Assembly (NCBI RefSeq): GCF_900232995.1
Contig: NZ_OCVX01000007.1
Span: 789,169-853,168, forward strand
Reading direction: 5' to 3'
Length of the DNA stretch: 64,000 nucleotides
DNA from: Mycobacterium simulans
GTDB taxonomy: Bacteria; Actinomycetota; Actinomycetes; Mycobacteriales; Mycobacteriaceae
This document shows positions 51,828 through 60,180 of this stretch, one piece after another. The stretch's first letter is position 1. Each line of letters opens with the position of its first letter. The notes beneath the pieces were generated by a model. It worked only from the letters and a program-made list of their open reading frames with translations, did not search any database and was not told the DNA's origin. Position numbers and translations under genes: made by a program.

Positions 51828-53299
51828 TCCGAAGCTGGGTTAGACACCGGGTATCCGAGGGTGGACTGATCGAGATGGCCGAACAACTCCTGGCCGATTC
51901 GTTTCGCCTGGCCCTGGTCGCCGCCCACGACGATGGAGACAGTCTGCGTGTCGTCTACCTGTTCCTGGCCGGCCTATCCGACCGCCGTGTTGAGCTGGAA
52001 TACGTTGTTCCCGTTGACAATCCGAACGTTCGATCGTTGGCTTATCTGTCGTTTCCGGCCGGCAGGTTCGAGCGCGAAATGGCAGACCTGTACGGAATCC
52101 GCCCCGTCGGCCATCCCAAACCCCGGCGGCTGGTACGCCACGCGCATTGGCCCGAATGGCATCCCATGCGCACCGACGCCGGGCCCGCGCCCGAATTCAC
52201 CGCTACCGGCGCCTTTCCGTTCCTCACCGTCGAGGGGCCTGGGGTATACGAGATTCCGGTCGGGCCCGTCCACGCCGGCCTCATCGAACCCGGTCACTTC
52301 CGGTTCTCCGTCGCGGGCGAGACAATCGTGCGACTGAAGGCCCGACTCTGGTTCGTACACCGAGGCATCGAGAAGCTCTTTCACGGCCGCATCGCCACGG
52401 GCGCGATCGATCTCGCCGAACGCATCAGCGGCGACACGTCCGCCGCGCACGCGCTGGCCCACAGCCTGGCTATTGAAGACGCCCTCGGGATCGAGCTGCC
52501 CGACGAGGTCCACCGGCTGCGGGCGCTGATCGTCGAACTCGAGCGGCTGTACAACCACGCCGCCGACCTCGGCGCCTTGGCCAACGATGTTGGCTACTCC
52601 CTCGCCAACGCCCACGCCCAGCGGATCCGCGAAAAGCTGTTGCGGCTCAACGCCGCCGTCACCGGGCACCGGCTATTGCGCGGCGCCATCCACCCGGGTG
52701 GGATTGCGCTGCATGGTCTTCCGGACACCGCCGAACTTCGGATGCTCGCCGTTGATATCGCTGAGATGGCCACATTGACACTCGCCAACTCCGTTGTCCA
52801 CGACCGCTTCACAGGCACCGCCATCCTGCACCCCGACGACGCAAACGCCCTCGGCTGCCTGGGGTACGTTGCCCGCGCCAGCGGCCAGCGCACCGATGCC
52901 CGCGTCGAGCACCCCACCACCGCGCTGCCCATCACCGAGATCAGCGCGCCTGACGGCGATGTCCTCGCCCGCTACACCGTGCGGCGCGACGAGTTCGCCG
53001 CGTCTGCGGACCTAATCCGATACATTGTCGAGTCACACACCGGCCCAATCGAATACACTGTCCTGGCTTACCCGGTGGGCGCCCCAAGCACCGGTATCGG
53101 CATAGTCGAAGGCTGGCGCGGCACCATCGTGCACCGCGTCGAAATCGACGCCGCCAACCGGATCACCCGCGCCAAAGTCGTTGACCCGTCTTGGTTCAAT
53201 TGGCCCGCACTGCCCGTGGCAATGGCCGACACCATCGTCCCCGACTTCCCGCTAGCCAACAAAAGCTTCAACCAGTCCTACGCCGGCAACGACCTCTAG
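51824..53299 (+). CDS. hycE: HycE-like large subunit without Ni-Fe cysteines (Rv0087 orthologue)
   Basis: A 491-residue fusion. The N-terminal part is a NuoC-like 30-kDa domain (ERMADLYGI-type signature EREMADLYGIRPVGHP at about residues 84-99), and the rest is a NuoD/hydrogenase large-subunit domain (HRGIEKLFHGR, LNAAVTGHRLLRGAIHPGG). Where hydrogenases have RxCGxC the sequence reads RISGDTSAAH, and the C-terminal DPCxxC is DPSWFNW. So none of the four Ni-Fe Cys ligands is present. The protein cannot be a hydrogenase and fits the 'Ehr' (energy-converting hydrogenase related) class. M. tuberculosis HycE is 492 aa. Confidence 0.93.
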   Translation: MIRSWVRHRVSEGGLIEMAEQLLADSFRLALVAAHDDGDSLRVVYLFLAGLSDRRVELEYVVPVDNPNVRSLAYLSFPAGRFEREMADLYGIRPVGHPKPRRLVRHAHWPEWHPMRTDAGPAPEFTATGAFPFLTVEGPGVYEIPVGPVHAGLIEPGHFRFSVAGETIVRLKARLWFVHRGIEKLFHGRIATGAIDLAERISGDTSAAHALAHSLAIEDALGIELPDEVHRLRALIVELERLYNHAADLGALANDVGYSLANAHAQRIREKLLRLNAAVTGHRLLRGAIHPGGIALHGLPDTAELRMLAVDIAEMATLTLANSVVHDRFTGTAILHPDDANALGCLGYVARASGQRTDARVEHPTTALPITEISAPDGDVLARYTVRRDEFAASADLIRYIVESHTGPIEYTVLAYPVGAPSTGIGIVEGWRGTIVHRVEIDAANRITRAKVVDPSWFNWPALPVAMADTIVPDFPLANKSFNQSYAGNDL

Positions 53300-53337
53300 T
53301 CGTCAAGGCGGCCAGTCGCGACTGATAGGTTCGGCTG

Positions 53338-54012
53338 ATGAGCCGCGACGATGCCCGTACCACCGAGCGTTTGTTCGCGCTTGCTGAGCAGGTGCGAGGT
53401 TTCATGCCGAGCGACGAGGGAAGCGCGCTTTACCACGCCGCGTTGCGGTACCTCTGCGGCGGTGTCGGGGTTGAGATCGGTACCTACTGCGGCAAATCCA
53501 CCGTGCTGCTCGGCGCTGCAGCGCAGCAAACAGACAGTGTGCTTTTCACGATCGATCATCACCACGGGTCGGAGGAACACCAGCCCGGTTGGGAATACCA
53601 TGACGCCTCCTTGGTCGACGAGGTCACCGGGCTGTTCGATACACTGCCGACGTTTCGTCGCACGCTCGACGCCGCCGGGCTGGAGGACCACGTCGTCGCC
53701 GTGGTGGGTAAGTCGCCGATTGTTGCTCAGGCATGGCTGTTACCGGTGCAGTTGTTGTTCATTGACGGCGGCCACACCGAGATAGCCGCGCGGCGGGACT
53801 TCGAGGGATGGGCCAAGTGGGTGACCACCGGAGGGGCGCTGGTCATTCACGATGTGTTCCCTGACCCCAAGGACGGCGGCCAGGCGCCATACCGAATATA
53901 TTGCCGTGCAATCGATTCCGGTCAGTTTCGAGAGGTCGCGGTGACGGGTTCGCTGCGGGTGCTCGAACGCACGGGCGGCCAGCCGGGCGACCAGATCGAC
54001 GTCACCGGCTAG
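53338..54012 (+). CDS. Class I SAM-dependent methyltransferase (Methyltransf_24 type)
   Basis: A 224-residue protein with SAM motif VGVEIGTYCGKSTVLLGAA at about residues 41-59 and FIDGGHTE in the core, the pattern of Methyltransf_24/cephalosporin-hydroxylase-like proteins that methylate sugars or lipids. It is convergent with, and overlaps by 11 bp, a set of three genes on the other strand. In other actinobacteria such a gene often accompanies those three, so I place it with the cassette by context. Confidence 0.8.
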   Translation: MSRDDARTTERLFALAEQVRGFMPSDEGSALYHAALRYLCGGVGVEIGTYCGKSTVLLGAAAQQTDSVLFTIDHHHGSEEHQPGWEYHDASLVDEVTGLFDTLPTFRRTLDAAGLEDHVVAVVGKSPIVAQAWLLPVQLLFIDGGHTEIAARRDFEGWAKWVTTGGALVIHDVFPDPKDGGQAPYRIYCRAIDSGQFREVAVTGSLRVLERTGGQPGDQIDVTG

Positions 54013-55078
54013 ACCCGGTAGCAACGCATTCGCAGTCGAAGTCGGTCTGCAGACCCACAGGCAGCCCGTCGCCACGGAAGATTCTACTTCCTGGTGTGGT
54101 CCCCGACAGCGCGTCGGCCGCCAGGATCATGGCCGCGCCCGTCCAGGTGGTGCGTTCCTCGGGCCAACGTTTTCCATCGGTGAACACCAACCCGGTCCAA
54201 TAGGAGCCGTCGCCTTCACGGAGATGCTGCATCGCACCGAATAGCTGGTATGCAGCTGATCGGTAGCCGAGAGCATCGAGTGCCATCACCAGTTCGCAGG
54301 TCTCTGCGCCGGTCACCCAGGGCCGATCGGCGACACAGCGAATGCCGAGACCGTTGACCACAAAGTCGTTCCAGCGCTGCTCGATTCGCGCGACGGCCGC
54401 TGGGCCCCGAAGTGCACTGCCCAGAATGGGGTAGTACCAGTCCATCGAGTAACGGTTCTTTTCAGTGAACGCCTCGGGGTGCGCGGCGATTGCGTGGCCC
54501 AGTCTGCCGAGTGCCAGTTCCCACTCCGGTTGTTGTTCCCCGACACGCTCGGCGAGCGCAAGCGCACACCGAATGCTGTGGAAAACGCTGGCACTGCCGG
54601 TCAGTAACGCGTCGGGAAGCGGACCGGCATCACTTCGTGCCCAACAGATCTCGCCGTAGCCGACCTGCAAGTCGATGACGAAATCGATCGCCTTCCGCAC
54701 CACTGGCCACATCGTCGCGGCGAATGACCGGTCGCCGGTGACCAGCACGTGGTGCCAGACACCGGTGGCGATGTATGCGCAGAAGTTGCTGTCGCTGTTA
54801 GGGTCTTCGACGACTCCGGCACTCAGCTGGATGGGCCAGGAACCGTCCGGCCGCTGCGTGCGACGGCTCCAGTCGAACGCGGCTCGCGCCGGCTCCAGCA
54901 GCCCGGCGGCGGTGAGCGCCATCGCGCATTCCACATGATCCCACGGATCGGTATGGCCCCCTTCGAACCATGGGATGGCACCCGATGATTCCTGAGCGGC
55001 GGCAATGGACAGCGCGGTCTGCCGGCATTGCTCGGGCGTCAGGACACCCGGTACCTTTGGTGGACTATCCCGACGCAA
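54002..55078 (-). CDS. Alpha/alpha-barrel (squalene-cyclase/six-hairpin-like) protein
   Basis: A 358-residue protein with repeated Trp/Gly-rich helical hairpins: IPWFEGGHTDPWDHVECAMA, RTQRPDGSWPI and REGDGSYWTGLVF. This is the pattern of prenyltransferase/squalene-cyclase-like or six-hairpin glycosidase barrels. It lacks the DxDD motif of true cyclases. There is no signal peptide. TTG start, overlapping the upstream methyltransferase gene by 14 bp. It is the last gene of a three-gene operon; the substrate is unknown. Confidence 0.75.
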   Translation of the reverse strand: MRRDSPPKVPGVLTPEQCRQTALSIAAAQESSGAIPWFEGGHTDPWDHVECAMALTAAGLLEPARAAFDWSRRTQRPDGSWPIQLSAGVVEDPNSDSNFCAYIATGVWHHVLVTGDRSFAATMWPVVRKAIDFVIDLQVGYGEICWARSDAGPLPDALLTGSASVFHSIRCALALAERVGEQQPEWELALGRLGHAIAAHPEAFTEKNRYSMDWYYPILGSALRGPAAVARIEQRWNDFVVNGLGIRCVADRPWVTGAETCELVMALDALGYRSAAYQLFGAMQHLREGDGSYWTGLVFTDGKRWPEERTTWTGAAMILAADALSGTTPGSRIFRGDGLPVGLQTDFDCECVATGSSR

Positions 55079-55823
55079 CTGAATACCCTTGCGTCGCTGC
55101 GATTTCTGCCGGCCGCGCCTTGGTGAAATACATCGCCACGCTCTTACCGACGAGCGGATTGAGCAGTGACTCCGCTACCTGCGTTATCTTTGGTCGCTGC
55201 ATCAGATCCCACACTAGGAGTCGGTGATAGGCCGCCACCACGGGATGGTCGGCATTCGAGACTCCGACCGCGCATTTCAGCCACCAGAACGGCGAGTGCA
55301 GTGCGTGCGCGTGATGGATATGCGTCAATTCCATTCCACGGCAGGTGATCTTGTCCCGCAGTGAACTGGCGCGGTAGATGCGTACGTGGCCGCCCTCGTT
55401 GCTGTGGTATTCCTTCGAGAGCATCCAGCACACCCGTTCGGGTAGCCATCGCGGTACGCTAACCGCCAGAGTGCCACCGACTTTGAGCACCCTGATCAGT
55501 TCGGTGATGGCGGCATCGTCCTGCGGAACGTGTTCCAAGATTTCGGAGGCGATGACGCAGTCGAAAGTTTCGTCATCATAGGGCAAGCTCAGCGCGTCGC
55601 CAACAACAGCTTTCGCTGACGCCGTGGCCGGCGCTTCACCGGATTCGGCCATTGCCTGCAGCATGGTCTCCACCGAACGCAGTTCGGCGGCATCGCGATC
55701 GAACGCGACGACGTCGCTGCCGCGCCGAAATGCTTCGAACGCATGACGGCCGGCTCCGCAGCCCACATCGATGACTTTGGTCGACGGCCCGATACCCAGC
55801 CGGTTGAAATCGACTGTCAGCAT
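55065..55823 (-). CDS. Class I SAM-dependent methyltransferase (Methyltransf_11 type)
   Basis: A 252-residue methyltransferase. The SAM motif is VIDVGCGAGRHAFEAFRRG at about residues 17-35, the motif II acid is in VVAFDRD, and ASEILEHVPQDD follows. The ATG at 55823 overlaps the glycosyltransferase stop by seven bases, and its own end overlaps the barrel protein by 14. The tight coupling suggests that the three proteins act on one glycosylated product. Confidence 0.87.
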   Translation of the reverse strand: MLTVDFNRLGIGPSTKVIDVGCGAGRHAFEAFRRGSDVVAFDRDAAELRSVETMLQAMAESGEAPATASAKAVVGDALSLPYDDETFDCVIASEILEHVPQDDAAITELIRVLKVGGTLAVSVPRWLPERVCWMLSKEYHSNEGGHVRIYRASSLRDKITCRGMELTHIHHAHALHSPFWWLKCAVGVSNADHPVVAAYHRLLVWDLMQRPKITQVAESLLNPLVGKSVAMYFTKARPAEIAATQGYSVASG

Positions 55824-57076
55824 GGGGCTTCGCCTTCCGCGACGGCGGCCCTGCGGGCGATCGCCCGCTCGTAGACCCGCACGGTTTGAGCGGCCACCGA
55901 CTCCCAGCTGAACACGTTGAGTGCGCGCGCTCGGCCGGCGTTGCCAAGCCTGTGGCGCCTTTCCGGCGAGTCGAGAAGCCCACCCAGCGCGTGGGTTAAA
56001 GCGTCGACGTCGGCGGCCGGCACCAGCTCTGCGCAGGAGCCGTCGGTCCCCAGGACCTCGGGTAGCGCGCCGACCTGGCTGGCAACGATGGGGGTACCGC
56101 TGGCCATCGCTTCGACCGCGGGCAGCGAAAAGCCTTCGTAGAGCGAGGGAATGCAGGCGACCTCGGCCGATGCAAACAAGGCGGCCAGATCGGCGTCGGA
56201 AAGTCCGTTGGCGATGTGGACGATGTCGGAAATCCCCAATTCGGCGATGAGCTTTTCGGTGGGACCATTGGGTTCCACCTTGGCGACAAGCCGCAACTCG
56301 AGATCGCGGTTCATGCGAAGCCTGGCAATCGATTGAAGAAGGGTGCTGACCCCCTTGAGCGGCGTGTCGGCGCTGGCAATCGCAATGACCCGGCCGGGTT
56401 GCCGCGGGCGCGTCTCCGGCTTGAACAACTCGGTGTTCACACCCAACGGCACCACGTGTAATTGATCCGGTGAGACTCCGAAGTCCGCCACGATGTCGGC
56501 AGCCGACGACGACGAGACGGTCAACAGGTCCGGGATGTGGCGCGCCACCTGCTTCTGCATATTGGAAAACCCATACCAGCGGTGTACCAAAGGTTTTCGC
56601 CACCACGGGGCGGCCGCGAGGTCGAGCACACGATCCCGGGTGATGGGGTGGTGCACGGTAGCAACCACTGGCAGGCCCATGGCCGCGATGCTCAGGAGGC
56701 CGGTGCCCAGGCTCTGGTTGTCGTGAACCAGGTCGAAGTCAGCGGCACGGTTGGCCAGTAGCCGAGCGACACGCTTGGTAAACGTCCGCGGTTCGGGAAA
56801 GCCCGCGGTCCACATGGTGACGAGTTCCAAGAGGTCGATCGAGTCGCGAATCTCGCTGGGACGTGGCATCCGAAACGGGTCGGGTTCGCGGTATAGATCA
56901 AGGCTTGGCACTTCGGTCAACCGCACTCGCGGATCAAGCAAGTCCGGGTACGGCTGGCCGGAAAACACCTCGACTTCATGGCCGAGGTCCACCAGACCGC
57001 GGCTGAGATAACGGACATAGACCCCCTGTCCGCCGCAGTGAGTCTTACTACGATAGGACAGCAGGGCAATTCGCAT
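55817..57076 (-). CDS. Glycosyltransferase family 4
   Basis: A 419-residue GT-B enzyme. The N-terminus is MRIALLSYRSKTHCGGQGVY (GGQGVY is the sugar-nucleotide loop of GT4). Donor-binding EGFSLPAVEAMASGTPIVAS with the catalytic E-x7-E lies near residues 320-340. GT4 enzymes transfer sugar from a nucleotide-sugar donor with retention. The ATG at 57076 follows AGAAGAG. It is the first gene of the cassette, behind a consensus promoter with an operator. No membrane segment, so it is cytosolic. Confidence 0.92.
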   Translation of the reverse strand: MRIALLSYRSKTHCGGQGVYVRYLSRGLVDLGHEVEVFSGQPYPDLLDPRVRLTEVPSLDLYREPDPFRMPRPSEIRDSIDLLELVTMWTAGFPEPRTFTKRVARLLANRAADFDLVHDNQSLGTGLLSIAAMGLPVVATVHHPITRDRVLDLAAAPWWRKPLVHRWYGFSNMQKQVARHIPDLLTVSSSSAADIVADFGVSPDQLHVVPLGVNTELFKPETRPRQPGRVIAIASADTPLKGVSTLLQSIARLRMNRDLELRLVAKVEPNGPTEKLIAELGISDIVHIANGLSDADLAALFASAEVACIPSLYEGFSLPAVEAMASGTPIVASQVGALPEVLGTDGSCAELVPAADVDALTHALGGLLDSPERRHRLGNAGRARALNVFSWESVAAQTVRVYERAIARRAAVAEGEAPC

Positions 57077-57163
57077 ACTTAACTCTTCTCCGCTGGTGAG
57101 CGATGGCAGATCGACGCCTCGAACCGTCACGATGACCGGACCCACGAGCACCGTGACCGCAAA

Positions 57164-57208
57164 CTGGACACTTGTCCAGACTATAGTTCGATTATCTAAC
57201 AGACGCAA
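57164..57208 (-). promoter_or_regulatory. Promoter plus operator of the glycosyltransferase operon
   Basis: On the minus strand: -35 TTGCGT (57208-57203), 17-base spacer, -10 TATAGT (57185-57180). Immediately downstream CTGGAC-ACTT-GTCCAG (57164-57179) is a perfect dyad covering the expected start of transcription. The leader would be about 97 nt. Confidence 0.7.
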
Positions 57209-57602
57209 TGCGGTCCCGCAGACCTCCCACCAGCAGGTCAAGGCCGCCGGTAGGGCGCGTATGAAATCAATCGGCGGCCCCCGCCGTTCCCCGCGGTGCA
57301 GACTCCAAGGCCAGCTACGGCAGCACTACCGACATCGATGCCTGCGCCTGGCCGTCACGACCTGGACCCCAACTGCGGGACCGCTCGAACGCTCACGGGG
57401 AGGCGAAGTACTTCAAAGTAGTCATTTGGCAAAGTGCCGTTTTGGCATCGGCATGCTCATGACGAAAGCTTTGCCAGGGATTGCGACGTGACAACGCCAA
57501 ATCCTGTCCGACTCTAACCGGACCCGAGGTACAGTTTGTGCCGTCCCCGCGTCGGTCAGCACGGTAGAGCAAGGAAAGACCCGCTTGAGGAGGCGGAGTC
57601 CG
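57209..57602. other. Intergenic region upstream of PPE-MPTR gene
   Basis: No credible gene in about 394 bp. A GTCCG/CGGAC mini-hairpin lies near 57507-57524. TACAGT near 57530 could be a -10 for the PPE gene, and GAGGAGGCGGAG is its ribosome-binding site. Confidence 0.5.
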
Positions 57603-59777
57603 ATGAATTTTGCGGTGTTGCCACCAGAGATCAATTCGGCGCGGATGTTTTCTGGTGCGGGATCGGGCCCACTATTGGCCGCCGCGGCGGCCTGGGACGG
57701 GTTAGCCAGCGAACTGAATTCGGCCGCGGCCTCGTTTGCGTCGGTGACCTCGGGGCTGGCTGGAGCGTCGTGGCAGGGCCCCGCGTCGGCGGCAATGGCA
57801 GCCGCGGCGGCGCCGTATGCGGAGTGGTTGCGCGTCGCCGCAACCCAAGCCCAGACTTCGGCTGGTCAGGCCAAGGCGGCGGCCTCGGCGTTTGAGGGGG
57901 CGTGGGCCGCAACCGTGCACCCGGTAGCCTTGGCGCTCAACAGGTCTGAGCTGATCGCATTAGTGCGATCGAACCTGTTGGGTATGAACGCCTCGGCGAT
58001 CGGGGCGGTTGAGGCCCAGTACGAGCAGATGTGGGCCCAGGACGTGGCCGCGATGTCGAGCTATTACAGCGGGGTGTCGGCCGCGGCTGCCCAGCTGACG
58101 CCCTGGCCGCAGGCAGCGCAAGCCCTGCCGGGCTTCAACCTGGGGATCGGCAACATCGGCAGCTGGAACGTAGGCAGCGGCAATACCGGTAGCTACAACT
58201 TCGGTGGTGGCAACAGCGGCCCCAGCGCCACCGGCGGTGGTAACAACAACGTGGGCTTCGGCAACTTCGGCTCCTTCAACCTCGGGGCGGGCAACGGGAA
58301 TGCGGCCATGGTCGCCGACGGCTTGGCTTACCCTGGCGCAGCCTCCGACAACGTTGGTACGGGCAACATCGGCCAATTCAACATCGGTATCGGCAACGTC
58401 GGCATCGGCAACATCGGCTTGGGCAACGGAAATTTGGCCACCGCAATCGCAGGTGCGCAGGCCGTGTCGAACGTGGGCATCGGCAATCTCGGCAATCACA
58501 ACACCGGCATCGGCAACGTCGGCAACCACAACTTCGGCATCGGCAACGTCGGCAGCAACAACATCGGTATCGGGCTCACGGGCGACAACCAGATCGGCAT
58601 CGGCGGACTCAATGCCAACAACGTCGGTTGGAACGTCGGGCTGGGCAACAACGGCAGCTTCAACTTTGGCTTCGCCAATACCGGCAATAGCAACTTCGGC
58701 CTGGCCAACACCGGCAACGGCAATATCGGCATCGGGCTCACCGGCGACAATCAGATCGGTTTCGGCGGATGGAACTCCGGCGCCGGCAACAGCGGCTTGT
58801 TCAACTCGGGCACCGACAACTCCGGGTTCTTCAACTCCGGCAGCTCCAACTGGGGCATAGCGAATACCGGAAGCCACAACTGGGGCATGGTGAACTCGGG
58901 CACGACCAACACCGGCATCGGCAATACCGGCAGCACCAACACCGGCCTATGGAACGCCGGCAGCGTCAATACTGGTTCCTTCAACGCGGGCAGTACCAAT
59001 ATGGGGCTCGGGAACTCGGGCAACGGAAATCTGGGCGCCTTCAACTCCGGCGGGACCGCACTATTCGGCCATAACGTTGGCTTCTTCAACGCCGGCAACC
59101 ACAACGTCGGTTCGTTCAATGCCGGTTTCGGAAACGTGGGCTGGTCCAACACCGGCATCGGGAATACCGGCGGATTCAACAGCGGCGGCAACGGCACCGA
59201 CCCCGTCTTCGGACCGGGAGTCATCGGACAGGCTGGCAATACGGGCTTCTTCAACTCGGGCTTCACGAATACCGGCTTCTTCAACTCAGGCGACACCAAC
59301 ACCGGTTTGTGGAACTCGGGCAACGTCAACACCGGCTTCGGCGGAACCGGCAGCTTTAGCGGCAACTCGGGCTTTGGCAATTCGGGCACCGGTAACTCTG
59401 GCTTCTTTAACACCAGCAACTACAACTCCGGCTTCGCCAATTCGGCCAGCGGCGGCTATAGCTCGGGCTGGGGCAACTCCGGCGGCGGCGACGACAACGT
59501 GGGCTTCTTCAACGCAAGCAGCGGCGGCACCAACACGGGCTTCTTCAACCGTGGCGCCTACGGGTTGCAGGTGGGCTTCTTCAATTCGGGCAATCATGAC
59601 GTGGGTTTCATGAACTCGGGCTACTACAACACCGGGTTCCTCAACTCGGGCGAACACAGCTCGGGCGTCGGTAACAGCGGCGGGATGGAAAACTCAGGCT
59701 TCGGCAATTCGGGCGGCTTCGACTCGGGTGGATTCAACGCGGGGCCCGGGCAAGCGGGCTTCTTCAACCGAGCGTGA
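57603..59777 (+). CDS. PPE-MPTR family protein
   Basis: A 724-residue PPE protein: MNFAVLPPEINSARMFSGAG start, the WQGP turn near residue 60, and the PPE domain to about residue 175. About 540 residues of pentapeptide repeats follow (NxGxG, GNTG, FNSG, NIGxx), the major polymorphic tandem repeat type. These repeats build a right-handed beta-helix. It has no PE partner gene beside it. It is exported through an ESX system. Several antisense open frames within the repeats are shadows. Confidence 0.94.
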   Translation: MNFAVLPPEINSARMFSGAGSGPLLAAAAAWDGLASELNSAAASFASVTSGLAGASWQGPASAAMAAAAAPYAEWLRVAATQAQTSAGQAKAAASAFEGAWAATVHPVALALNRSELIALVRSNLLGMNASAIGAVEAQYEQMWAQDVAAMSSYYSGVSAAAAQLTPWPQAAQALPGFNLGIGNIGSWNVGSGNTGSYNFGGGNSGPSATGGGNNNVGFGNFGSFNLGAGNGNAAMVADGLAYPGAASDNVGTGNIGQFNIGIGNVGIGNIGLGNGNLATAIAGAQAVSNVGIGNLGNHNTGIGNVGNHNFGIGNVGSNNIGIGLTGDNQIGIGGLNANNVGWNVGLGNNGSFNFGFANTGNSNFGLANTGNGNIGIGLTGDNQIGFGGWNSGAGNSGLFNSGTDNSGFFNSGSSNWGIANTGSHNWGMVNSGTTNTGIGNTGSTNTGLWNAGSVNTGSFNAGSTNMGLGNSGNGNLGAFNSGGTALFGHNVGFFNAGNHNVGSFNAGFGNVGWSNTGIGNTGGFNSGGNGTDPVFGPGVIGQAGNTGFFNSGFTNTGFFNSGDTNTGLWNSGNVNTGFGGTGSFSGNSGFGNSGTGNSGFFNTSNYNSGFANSASGGYSSGWGNSGGGDDNVGFFNASSGGTNTGFFNRGAYGLQVGFFNSGNHDVGFMNSGYYNTGFLNSGEHSSGVGNSGGMENSGFGNSGGFDSGGFNAGPGQAGFFNRA

Positions 59778-60180
59778 CGCTGCTTGCCCTGACAGCTCGC
59801 ACTGCAATCGGGTTCACCTGGCCCGCGCGGGCGACAACTCAGACACCAGAGTTGCCCAGACAGCACGCCGCTTGGGCGTGAAAGGCATCAACTTCCGCAG
59901 AATCAACGTATTGCACCGCTCAGTGCCGACAAGTCGGGTTATCAAAGCCGCGCAAACGTATTGGTGAGACCACAATCCGAGTCACCGCATTCGCGGATTA
60001 TTAGCTAATTCTTTGAACTGGCGTGTTTACCCGGTGCGACATGGCCGGGGAGGGGCAGACTAGTGCGCTGGCGCGTTGTGGGCCCTGCCTGGTTACCGAT
60101 GCGTGAAAACTGAGATGCAAAGTCAGCATCTGGATAGGCTTTAGCGACACGGATCGCTGACTCGACGTGGAAGGGGCGGA
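59778..60180. other. Intergenic region between PPE-MPTR and PE_PGRS genes
   Basis: About 400 bp without a supported gene. GCCCGCGCGGGC (59821-59832) is a perfect palindrome, and CAACTC/GAGTTG (59835-59840, 59849-59854) forms a second hairpin. Together they could end the PPE-MPTR transcript. Confidence 0.5.

Noticed and set aside
46265..53299. Genuine formate hydrogenlyase/hydrogenase
   Set aside because: The large subunit lacks all Ni-Fe cysteine ligands; the name Hyc is historical.
57960..59419. Several antisense frames in the MPTR region
   Set aside because: Repeat shadows; their proteins are low-complexity.
57603..59777. Repeats considered as a CRISPR-like array
   Set aside because: Repeats are in-frame pentapeptide codons of a PPE-MPTR protein without fixed spacers.
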